From positions 4,127,678 through 4,191,677 of the forward strand of contig CM074809.1 in the NCBI GenBank assembly GCA_037447605.1: a stretch of DNA of 64,000 nt, in the 5' to 3' direction. Made by a program: the position numbers and the translations under genes. Below, piece by piece: positions 38,958-49,700 of the stretch (the first letter of the stretch is position 1; each line of letters opens with the position of its first letter). Under the pieces are notes generated by a model. That model was not told the DNA's origin, ran no database searches, and was given only the letters and a program-made list of their open reading frames with translations. Source of the stretch: Zygnema circumcarinatum (lineage: Eukaryota; Streptophyta; Zygnematophyceae; Zygnematales; Zygnemataceae).

Positions 38958-40450
38958 GACATTCCCTTTTCTAACTCCGAGCTGTTTCTCTGCCCTTCCC
39001 TTCTCCTCTGCTCTGCCTCGCTTCTTTCGTTATCTTTCTCCCGTTCTCGCTGCTGTTGTTCCTATCAAATGTTTCTGTCCACGTTCCCTTACTTCTTTGC
39101 GAGCCATAACTCGCCTCTTTAAAGCTGTCAAAAGCCCTTTGTCTTCCTGCGCCGCTCCCTCTCCGTCTCTCGCTTTCTCCAGAGCTCTGTCGCCTGCTTT
39201 TCCATAGAAGCAAGAATAGGACCCCTACACCACGAGGAGAGCCTGCAAGCAGCCCAAGCTCACCTTTCCCTACAACGGCCCTGCAATTTGCGTGGTTTTA
39301 GAGCAATAAGCCCTAGCAAACTCTCCAAGATTACTCCCATGTGGCAATGCACAGACACTTTGAACAAACAGAGGAGGAAGCGAAGCTGCCATGACTGGCT
39401 ACCTTTTCGGAAACATGTGTCGCCCTGCATTGCCCCATAAGTAGCGCCTTCCGTCCCCTGGCACCGGCGCTACTCCTCCCTCTCCTCCTCCCGCCCACCG
39501 TCATGAGCGAGGCCCTCCCCTACTCGCCGGCCCTACCGCACCTGCCGCACCGTATCACGTAGAGCGCATTGAAGCATTGAAGCAAGCAAAGCTCACTCGA
39601 GCGCTCGTTCTCTTCTGTTCTCGAGGAAAACGAGGCCTGAAATGGCCCCTCGAACACACGCAGAGATGAAGGCGGGCGCACGCGGACGGACGGACGACTA
39701 TGGAGGCACTCACTGGTGGCTTGCTCCCTCCCTGCTCTCCAGGCAGGCAGCGTACGGCGGACGGCTTTGAACAAGCCAAAGGGCGAAGCAACTGAGGGCT
39801 AGCGAGCTGTTCGAGGGGGTCCGGTTTCCTGTTCTCGTTTCCTTCGAGTTTCTTTCTGCAGGCGCAAACTCAAGTGATGACGAGATGCGCCTTCTCATCT
39901 CACGATCACGTTCAAGTCAACTGAAGTCGAGCCCGCGGCTCCCTCCAGCTCGCAGGTGGCGGGGAGGGCCCGCCCAGTGAGGCAGTGACCACGCCCTCGC
40001 GAGGGCGACTGCGATTGCAACGCACGGTAGTACTGAATGGCCCATCTTGCTCTCACGGGTGCCACGTGGCGGCCGTGGTTCAATGCGCACATGGTCACTT
40101 CTCGGAACAGTGCGCACCAATGCTGCTGACGTGAGCAAAACGTCAAAAATACATTTTGATGGCATGAAAGCGGACCCCTTTTCTATTGGACCTTTGGGTC
40201 CTTTGATTGATCAATTCCTCGTGGTTTCCGATTACAATGATTTTGTCTACGCACATTATTCGATGGCATCATCGCCATCGTGATCAGCCTAATGCTTAAG
40301 TCTCTGCTTGTGATTGTGCCTCTAACAAGTTGGTTTCCTCGAAATTTTGGCTTGTGTAGCCCTGAATAAAATAAGAGGTCCAAGTTGAGACTAGAAGTTT
40401 AGACATAAGCTTATTTAACTTTTCCCTGCTTCGCCGCATCCACGGATTTA
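38958..40450. promoter_or_regulatory. upstream region of the long minus-strand ORF, up to the 3' end of sulfate transporter B
   Basis: The pyrimidine-rich DNA just above 38957 continues the composition of the ORF. A perfect G-box palindrome GCCACGTGGC lies at 40061-40070 and CTGACGTGAGC at about 40127-40137. About 40370-40450 should be the 3' UTR of transporter B. Any exon or leader of the long ORF would lie here, but none is clear. Confidence 0.4.
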
Positions 40451-43400
40451 TCAGCAGTAAGAAACGTGAGAAAGGCCATTTATCTCGTGGGCTGCTCCGC
40501 GGCGGACTTCCTCCCCCGTCTGCAGCAGAGTGTGGCAGGTCTTGACGGCGTCATGGACGGAGAGGAAGAGCCAGCGCTCGCTCACTTCTGCAGCAAAGCT
40601 GCAACTTCGTACCTTCACCAGCACGACCCTGGAAGGGTTGCAGATGACAAGCTGCAATGCAAGTACGATCACTCCTCAGTCTTTTCGATAGAGACCAAAG
40701 GAAATCTAACAAGGCTAACATACTCAAAACAATTGGCTTCGAAATCGATTCATCGGTTGCACGCACCTGCACATTTCTCCTTTCTAGGGCTGTGTAGAGG
40801 TCCTCCAAGGCATTCAAGCCTGTTGTATCGATGTCAACAACTGACGTAAGGTCCAGTATCACGAACTGCACAGAGACTCAGAAATGCTTTTGTTGCGTCA
40901 GAACCAATTCTATGCATGTCAGACTCAGAGGAGCACATACTCCAATCTTACATGTATGTCTGAGCAGAACAATTTCCTACCTGCAGCGCCACCTTGGAGA
41001 CTTCATCATCCATGTAATGCTCGACGAGTATCTCAAGTCTATCGCGCAAAAAGTTTGCATTTGCAAAGTGGATGCTCGTATCCAGCCGCAACACTAAAAT
41101 CCCGTTCACAGTCTCCGCTTCTGGATATTGTGCCACGTTGCGGTACAAAGTGGTGCCGGGCACTTGACCTAAAATGACAGTGTGGGGCCGCGCAGCTTGC
41201 AAAAATATCCGCAAAAGGGAGGCGACCACTGCGACAAGGAGCCCGATCTCAACAGACACAAATAGGACTCCGAAAAAGGTTCCCAAAAGGATGACGAAAT
41301 CTAATTTGTCCGCCTTCCAAATCTTGATTGCGGTCGGCACATCAACCTGGAGGAGGAAAAAACCACGCAAGTGAGTGGCTGTCAGTTTGTAAAGGTATCC
41401 GTTCTCGCAATCGTTCCCAGAACGGGTTTTTTCTGTTTCGAAGGTAAAGTGAGGTAAAGTTTCCAGGGATATGCTGCTTGTTGGAGTAGCAGAGCTTACC
41501 AGGCTGGATAGGGCAGAGATAATGATTGCTGACAACACCGCCTGCACCAACAAAAAGGACCGACAACGCGATGGTAAGAGGAGTGCGATTCTTTCGCATG
41601 ATGGGTTGATGATGATGTAATAGTTTTGTTTCCAATCTGGAGAGAATCCAAAAAGTTCTTATGCTGACAAGCAGCTGAGAGAAGCTGACAAGCGCTGTAA
41701 GGACAGTTGCTTATGCGGCTTCCAGAACTTACGAATATGGCCCAAGCCATTCACTTACAATGGGAAGGTACCTAAACAAAGGGGTGATGAACAAGAGCGT
41801 GAATAGAACCAGCACGGCCATCACAACATTGCTCATCACAGTTTTTGCACCGGCGAAATAGTTCACGGCGGTGCGCGAGAAGGACCCTGCCAGCGTGCAG
41901 GGAGGTGGAGGTTAGAGCCAGCGAGCAAAAGCAATGCAGAGGACAGGCTGAAGTCATTCATTCAGTTTCCCCTCCTCACCGGTAACAACGTAGCCAGAAG
42001 TCAAGGATCCGACCAGGTTTGCTGCACCAAATGCCATCATCTGCACATGGGTCCACGCAGGACGCATCAGATCGCGTTCAAAGGGACGCCCGTACAAGGC
42101 TTGTAATGCGAGGCTTCTGCAGTCTTCGGCGGTAGATAAACCTCACCTCCTGGTTACCACTTATGCGATAACCCTCCTTCGCTGCAAAGGTTCGTCCAAT
42201 TGCCACAGCCTCCTGCGCCAAAATCCACAGAAAACACTATTTGAGAACTCTAAGCTCGACCTTAAAAAGTCCAGGAAAGCTCAACACACACCCCCCCCCC
42301 CCACAACCCAGAGCGCTTGCAGCACGTGCTAAGAAACAGAGGAGGCAGTAAAGAGCTTACTGTGAGGGCAATAAGGCCAGCCACAACCCCCACTCGAACC
42401 GCATCGGTTGCGAAATTTCCCAGTTTGTTCCCGCCTGAGTCGAAGTAGTCGTCAAAACGAATCCTATGTAAGGAAGATGGAGTAATACCCCTCGTGATTA
42501 CTCCCACCTGCAAAAAAAAGAAAAATCCGTTACAGGACTCAGAATGAGGCCAGACAGCAGCACGAGCCCGATAAGAAAGAAAACGGTTCTGGTGAGGAGT
42601 TTCTGAGGGAAGGGGGATGAAAAGTACCGTCTTCAGCCCCTTCTTATCAGATCTTGTTGCATATACACAGGCTGTTGCGATAATAACGCTCGTTAGGGGT
42701 CCAAATGCGTTGATGAAGAAGAGAGCTTTGTTCTTCTTGTAGTGCTGAGACTGCATCCACCAACATTGTATGGTGAATGAGAGTTCGAAGTCCAAGCTAT
42801 TCTCACCACCAAACACGGCTTTCCAATACTAGCAATGATGCATTTCGAAACTCTTATGTTGTTTGGAGGAAGAAGACGCATACAGAGTACTTGAGAATAA
42901 GGAGGTAGACGAGGAAGCAGAGTCCGATAACGAGAGCGCGCCAGTTGAACTGCAAACATGACAGCAAGAATCAGAGCTGTACAATAATCTGATCTTGTAC
43001 GCGTAATCAACAAAATGCGCTCATGACTACCTACTGCAAAGTGATCAACGCCTACTCAGTGATTAGGAGGCTTGGCATGGACTGAAGCCGCTCCAAGTTC
43101 GTTTCCTCAAAAATTCTTCCATTCTCGATTGTGATTCAAAAAACACGTCTTTCAGCGCATAACTTGATCTCATGGCACCCCTGTACTGTACCTGTTCTCG
43201 ATTTGCGATGATGACTTCCACGATGCTTACAATGTCTGTCTTTTTGGTCCAGTTCACATACCCCACCAGACCCCAAATTTGTCCGAGGGATATGGTGACG
43301 GCCGCTCCAGCCATGAAGCCCACTACGGCCGCGTGGCTGAGAAAGTCGACCACGAACCCCAGTCTGGAACACAGGGCAGCAGGAGCCACCCCAAGTTAAA

Positions 43401-44769
43401 CCAAGTCCAAACCACGGCCTTGCAAGGGGAGGAAACGGAGAGTGTATTTCGCACACGACCTTCAACAAAAAAGGCAAAGCAAAAGCACCGCTTCTACGCA
43501 GGTACGCGCACCTGTCTAGGCAATCATGTGCATTCAGGCGTTATAATCTGAATCGATAGTCAATACCTTAGTAGACATCGGCAAAGCGAACTCATCAAAA
43601 TTGTCAGCAGTTAATATGCGACTTGAAAAACACGAGGAATCCACAGTTCATGCAGGTAACTCACCTCAGAAAACCAAGCCCAAACTGAATCACCCCTGCA
43701 AAGAATGTTGCTGTAATGACCAGATCAATGTAGTCTTGGTTCGGAATTTTCAGAGCTTTGCCTGTTTTCGGATTTATCTTTCCAGAAGGATCATTCACTG
43801 TGGCATTCATATAGTTGGTGGCAAGGTTCCCGACGATAGTCGATACAACGGAAACGGGACCGACCGCAATATGCCTCGACGATCCGAAAACCGCGTAGAG
43901 TAAAGGAGGCGCGAAACTGGAATCTGCATCAACAACCTCCTTTCTCATTTAAAGTCCGAAACATCAACACTCCAATCACGTTTCATCATGCAAGTGGGAC
44001 CCTCCCAAGCATGCGCACTGTGCATTCTATGGGCCTTCATGTAAAAAAAATGAGAATATGGAGAAAATGAAAGCTCACATAGTCCATTGACAGGAGGCAT
44101 GTAGGCCAATTTAGCATAAGCCAAGTCCTGCATGTCAAAGCAAGAGTCACACGACACAGAAGTGAATCCCTCTATCAGGCGGCTCCAACTCTGCTGATCG
44201 CATGCCGACTTGAACATTGATTAAAGCATCTGGGCATCATTCGCAATGCTGAGCCGAAACTCGATCCCAGGACAGTCATGTACCGTTGACATATAATTTA
44301 CGAGTCTATCCTTACGTCTAATTCATTCTTCTGAATGGAAATTTACTTTGAAGTGGTGTAAGGACCAAAAATTCCACAAAAAAATCTTAATCACTGATCA
44401 ATTTCACTCAGTTATAAGCAAATTCGACAATGAGACTCTTGCGCAAAGTACCTGTGGCACTGCCAGACTGGCAAGAGTGCACCCCCCAATCAAGTCGCCC
44501 ATGATCCACTCGGGCTTGTACGTGGACAGTACTCCCAAAACAGGAAGCGCTGCGAAGAGCACAGCCTTCGTCTTCTCCCATGCTGACTTCTTTCTGTACC
44601 TTCTCAGGGCCTGGTCATCGTCCATCAGGAGCTCCCTCACCGGCCTGATCGCCTCCCTCAGCTCCTCCCTCACAGTGGTGGGTTGCAGGCGCACTCCCAG
44701 CGTGGACCCGCGCGACCCGCGGTCCAGCGCCTCGTGTCCCACGCCCATCGCAGTGCTGCGGTCCGCCAT
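40451..44769 (-). CDS. plant-type H+/sulfate symporter (SLC26/SulP), copy B
   Basis: Second SULTR paralog, on the opposite strand and converging with copy A. Exons on the minus strand: 44769-44452, 44127-44079, 43923-43665, 43363-43192, 42949-42884, 42750-42628, 42507-42361, 42212-42147, 42040-41980, 41886-41759, 41541-41500, 41346-40981, 40865-40767, 40651-40451; in phase, 698 aa. Eleven of the twelve internal exons have exactly the same length as in copy A; only exon 3 differs (259 against 250 nt). Landmarks: PVNGLYSSFAPPLLYAVFGS, HIAVGPVSVVST, FLSHAAVVGFMAGAAVT, ARPHTVILGQVPG, and the STAS core ILDLTSVVDIDTTGLNALED. The N-terminus and the last ~20 residues diverge from copy A; the tail is longer (ending GLSHVSYC). 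Start chosen at MADRSTAMG. Confidence 0.95.
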
Positions 44770-44928
44770 CCCCCCCCTCACCCCGCCCACGCGCCGCTGC
44801 TCCTTCCCCACACGCCAGAACACCTGTTCCCTCGCCCCTTCCTGCGCAGGGGAGGGAGGTAGGGAGGGCGGGCCTGCTCTCCCTCTGCGACTGCGACTGC
44901 GGGACTGTGACGTGACGAATGCGTACGA

Positions 44929-44953
44929 TGACGTCAGCAGGACGCCACGTGGC
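44929..44953. promoter_or_regulatory. paired TGACGTCA and GCCACGTGGC motifs upstream of sulfate transporter B
   Basis: TGACGTCA at 44929-44936 and the perfect G-box palindrome GCCACGTGGC at 44944-44953, 160-185 bp before the start codon, with a TGACGTGACG just before. These are consensus bZIP sites. Regulation by bZIP factors is inferred from motif only. Confidence 0.5.
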
Positions 44954-45204
44954 GCACAGGGGGCGGCGCCGACGGCGACGGCGGCCTTTGGCGCCGGCGC
45001 GGGGCCGATTAGCGCCCCCCGCCCGGCGGAGGAGTCGTCTCCAAAGACAGTACATCGCAAGAAGGTTTGGAACCAGCAGCCAGCCGTGGCCAGCAGATCA
45101 CTGTATTGGTTTCGTGTTCTGCGCGCAATGGGCCGTCCCTTTCGGTATCTTGATTTGCCGTACCACTGGATCGCCATCCGTTGGCCAACCCGGCAATGGG
45201 CTGC

Positions 45205-45271
45205 AATGGTTGGCCGTCCAATGGTTGGTCTTCCAATGGTTGGCTGTCTAATGGTTGGCCGTCCAATGGTT
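45205..45271. repeat. 15-bp tandem repeat, five copies
   Basis: aatggttggccgtcc repeats at exact 15-base spacing from 45205, 45220, 45235, 45250 and 45265 with a few substitutions. Single AATGGTTGG or AATGGTTG words continue to about 45330 and recur at 45988-46260. Confidence 0.9.
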
Positions 45272-45361
45272 CAGAACCATCCGAATGGTTGTTTCGATCC
45301 GGCGCCATCCAATGGTCCGGAAACATTCGAATGGTTGCAATTGAAAACATGGAGAACTATG

Positions 45362-45939
45362 TACCGCCCCCTTTTTTGGTTATCCCGCCCTTGCTTTTTT
45401 GAAATCCCACTCTCCCATTTTGGCTATTCCGCCCCCTCCCATTTTGGCTATCCCCCCCATTTTGGATATTTCGGGAGAGGTTCTGCTCATTCTCTCTCGC
45501 TCCTTTGCTCTCCTCTGCTCTCTCCTGTAGTCTCTCTCTCCTCTGCTCTCACTCCTCTGCTCTCTCTCTCTCTCCTCTACACTCTCTCTCCTCGGCTCTC
45601 ACTCTGCTCTCTCTCTCTCCTCATCTCTCCTCTGCTCTCTCTCTCTCTCCCCTACTCTCTCCTCTAGTCTCTCTCTCCTCTGCTCTCTCTCCTCTACTCA
45701 TTCTCTCTCTCCTCTGCTCTTCAAGAGAGAGAGAGAGAGATCTCTCTCTCTCCTCTGCTCTGCTCGCTCTTTGCGAATGTCTTTACGGACGTTGCGCTAA
45801 TGTGTGAGAAGGAGAAAGCAAGGGGGGAATGTCCAAAGTAGGGGGCGGAATGCCCCAAAATGGGAGGGGCGGAATATCCAAAATGGGAGAGTGGGATTTC
45901 AAAAAAAACAGGGGCGGGGTAACCAAAAAAAGGGGCGGT
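45362..45939. mobile_element. inverted-repeat (fold-back) element with CT/GA loop
   Basis: The arm 45362-45475 (taccgcccccttttttggtt ... cccattttggatatt) is matched inverted by 45828-45939. Both carry gaaatcccactctcccattt. Within each arm, units like cccattttggctattccgcc are tandemly repeated. The ~350-bp spacer is nearly all CTCTCC/CTCTG simple sequence, with a short GA run at 45725-45740. AATGGTTGG words flank both outer sides, so the element may span about 45205-46260. No coding capacity. Confidence 0.75.
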
Positions 45940-46557
45940 ATATAGATCTCCGAAAACTTTTACCTGTGAACATTTACAGTGGCGTCCAATGGTTGGAGTT
46001 GTTGGAATGGGCGTGAATTGCCCCAATTGTTTCCAATTTGTTCCAACGATTGGACCAACCAATGACGAGTGCAATGGTTGGCAACCATTGCGATGGTTGG
46101 TACCATTCTCTATGTGAATTCGAACTCACTTCATACTCTCGTCTCGCATGAGATGGCAGTGGCGAAAAGTATGAAATTTCCTAGCCAGTAGTTGGGACCA
46201 TTTGCAATGGTTGGCAATCATTGAATGCAATGGTCCAAAATACTGGCAATGGTTGCGAATCAATTGCTCACAGGGCATGTAAAACACGCGAACATGTACA
46301 CGTAAGCATACATGTGTATCGTAGCAGCATGTACAAGTTTTCGTTTTCCTTGTTGATATTTTTCTGCCCTTATTCATGCCTTACAACACATATGTATTGA
46401 AATACGATGATTAATAATGATACAGTATGAAGGACAATGTTGTCAACACATATGATGTTTTTGGTGTTGTTTGCGGGAACACAGACATTTTTGCTGTATG
46501 AGCATTGATCCTAATGTGAAGATTTGCGTTTTCAAGAACCACACTGCTCTCGTCGAC

Positions 46558-46583
46558 GACAACAACAACAACAACAACAACAA
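46558..46583. repeat. (AAC)n microsatellite
   Basis: About nine AAC units upstream of citrate synthase. Confidence 0.95.
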
Positions 46584-46625
46584 TGGCGTGCCCGCATGTT
46601 TGCACTGAGCAAACGCCGCCTCCCC

Positions 46626-46645
46626 GTACGGTACGGTACGGTACC
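46626..46645. promoter_or_regulatory. GTACG tandem repeat upstream of citrate synthase
   Basis: gtacggtacggtacggtacc, four overlapping GTACGG units forming a near-palindrome about 100 bp before the start codon. GTACGG words are also frequent near 6940 and 28370-28520. Role unknown. Confidence 0.4.
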
Positions 46646-46705
46646 GCATTGAACAATGCAGGCAGGGCGGATTTTGGCTGACGGTCAGCCTGCAGTGCCT
46701 GCAGC

Positions 46706-46706
<1 letters not shown>

Positions 46707-46747
<41 letters not shown>
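46707..46747 (+). repeat. (CAG)n tract abutting the citrate synthase start codon
   Basis: About thirteen CAG units that end directly at the ATG. If this start is right, the repeat forms the last part of the leader. Confidence 0.9.
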
Positions 46748-46748
<1 letters not shown>

Positions 46749-49700
46749 TGGCGTTCGCTACCACGAGAGCGCTTGTCGCCCAACTGCGAAAGTCCCGATC
46801 TTCATCAGTGCGTTCCTCTCATGGCCGCTTCTCTGCAGCTCATTCTCAACATGAATGAGCCTTCTTTAACTAGGTTTTATTCCTCCGCACCGCAGATCCT
46901 ACAAGAGCTGACACGCATTCGATGTTTCAGGAGTCAGAAACACCAAATGCTCATTCTTCATGCTATTAAATACCTACTGCTTAGCCGTGTTTGCATTTCA
47001 ATTCTTGCCTTTGATTGACGCACCTTGTTTGTTCGCTTGAATACCTTTTTTGCAATATTCACAGGGTGTGAATGTTCGTCGTGTCTGATCTGTTCTCAGG
47101 CATGCTCAAATACTTACAGGAAAGGAACTTTACGCTTTGCGGTTTCACTTGTACTCTTTCCATGTTATATATCATTTTTAGTGTGACTGAATCTGCAGGG
47201 AAATCAGCTCATTTGGCAGACTCAGAACGCCGCCAGTGGATGGATTCGAACGCTGACTACCGTACGCATAATAACCACCTCCATTTTACTCAATTTTACT
47301 CAAATGTTGTCTTTTTCGCCTGTGGGAAGACTCTATTTGGATTCTTGCCCCTGTGCGCCACTTTTGGAGGCAGGAAAAACTCGGGTGATCTGCAGGTGCA
47401 GTCAAAAAATGACTTCATTGCTATAGCGATTGAAAGTTTCTGAAAGGTAGCGATTTTTCTTTATTAATATCTACATATGGGCCTTCGGAAGCGCAGGACC
47501 TTCATGGAAAACTGACAGAGCTTATCCCCAAGGAGCAGGTTTGCCAATTTACTTCGTATCAGTTTGTCGACCTTTTTAACGTCAAGAACAGCATTGGGAC
47601 CTGCAATACCTTGTCATTTGAATACACAAGGCAAATAGTTTAACAGCTCGTTTCAGCCTTGAAAATTAAACATTTACATCGATATGAAGCGGTAAAATAT
47701 TCCTGACTTCGCTGCGGGCAACTGTTGAAATCTTCAGGAGCGCCTGAAGTCGATAAAGAAGAATTATGGCTCTGTCTCTCTGGGAGAGACGACTGTGGAC
47801 ATGGTATGGATTTCTTAACCGTGTTCCACTTCTCCGTTTTTTTGCAAGGCTTCTACTATTAATGATTAAAACATGTGCGGCTTCTTTACCACCATACTCA
47901 ACTTTGCCAAGGAAATGGTTTTGAAAGCGATGCTTTCTCTTGATAAGCTCCGCATTTGCTGGAGAATGGCCAGGCACTTGGAGGAATGCGTGGAATTAAG
48001 GGCATGCTTTGGGAGACATCCCTGCTTGACGCTGAGGAGGTGAGTCAGAAGGACGCCGATCTCACTTGTCGATTTTGAATAAGGATGCAGTCGGAAAATT
48101 GCTTTGCCAAGACAAGGAGGCTTTGCTCTGTCAAGTTCGTTTTAAAGGGCTACCGCAGTGACCTTTACATAAAAAATATAGACTCGGAAAGTGAATTGAT
48201 CCAGCTTGCATTATTTTGGATGTATAGATGTTTTCGTCTTTCAGGCACTTGCGGGTAGGCTTGCCCTCCGCAGACAGTGCCCTTAAATTATGTGGATGTT
48301 TGAATCCTTCTTTCACAACCACGGAGCAAATTCTTTGACATCGAACCTAAGGAGCATTTTAAGTTTCTAGTAGCTCCCTTTTTTTTTTTGAAGCTGAGGT
48401 GATGAGTGCGAAGTGGAGATATGGCAGCGGAGGGGAAAATTGTGAACTCCTGCAGTAAGTTCAATGTTTTTTTCGGAGACTCCTCACAGATGTTACGGGT
48501 TCCTCGTGGAAAATTCTGAATGCTGAAAATTGTATCTCCAGGGTATTCGGTTTCGAGGGTTGTCAATTCCTGAATGTCAACAAAAGTTGCCAGCAGCAAT
48601 GTCCGGTGGAGAGCCCATTCCCGAGGGTCTACTGTGGCTGCTCATCACAGGGGAGGTAACTGACATATGATTGCCAGAATGAGAAATGATTGGGCAGCTT
48701 TTTAAGTAGTTCATCTTCAATGTAACCATTTCATTTCTCTTCAAGGTGCAGATTTTGGAATGCCTAGTGAATAGTCTTTGCATGCAGGACATTATTGCAT
48801 ACTTCCTTCCTGAGAGTAACCGGTCAACTTAGTGAAAGGTTTATTCTTGTTTACTTGATCTTTCAGTTCTGAAGGGCCTGGAAACCGAAATTGTGGCAGC
48901 TCTCCAGAGTTGTCGCTCTTTGGACAGTGGCTGGTAAACATTGATTACTAAAGTAGTGCATTTTGGAAACTTTTTTAACATTATGTCGTAGATGAATGAT
49001 GCTGATTGCAACAGGTAGTTTTATTCTGCAGTGTGAAACACATATTTAGTGAATAATCAGTTTTATGCCATTTAGCTGCTGTTTACTTTTAGTGCTTGTG
49101 CATCCTGGTAGCAGATTCCAACAGCAGAGCAAGCCAAGAGTGTGACCAACGAGCTCAAGGACCGTTCCGGTATTCCAGGTGAACAATAACAGGGGAGCAA
49201 AGCCTTGTTATGACGGGGATTGGCTTCAGTTAAGTGCAGTTATCTGGTCTGTCTCGTACTGTGCTCCTCCGCATGCTGATGTTGGGGGATAAATTCTTAC
49301 TTTGAACCTGGGAAATAGGGCTACAAGCTAGCTGAAATATGTCCTGTATTTTTTACTTTTCTTAGCTCATGGTTATGCAGCGGAATGAAGAGTTTTTTGA
49401 TCATATTTCTGCTGTAGCAATGCACCCGGGGGCAGCTGGTTCGTATAAAATAGAGACAAGGAGTGTATCCGGACTGTTTGTTCCTGTAAACTCTCGAGCT
49501 AGATAGTTTAAAGAACTCAGTCGGGTGCTTTGCAGATGGGTGGGCTGATTTGGCTGTGATTCCATCTCGCTGCTGTTTCTATTTCACAGATCACGTCTTC
49601 AAGGTTTTGAAGGCACTTCCAGATGACACGCATCCCATGACTCAGTTGACTACGGGCATTATGGCTTTGCAGGTTTGGTCCTTGTTTCACTTTTCTTTGC

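Noticed and set aside
38329-39207. Plus-strand Ser/Leu/Pro-rich ORFs opposite the long minus ORF
   Set aside because: Mirror frames of purine-rich coding DNA on the other strand.
44348-45667. 439-aa plus-strand ORF over sulfate transporter B exon 1
   Set aside because: Antisense to a well-supported exon and continues into the CT repeat of the fold-back element.
46411-46764. Minus-strand poly-Ala/poly-Leu ORFs
   Set aside because: Created by the CAG and AAC microsatellites before citrate synthase.
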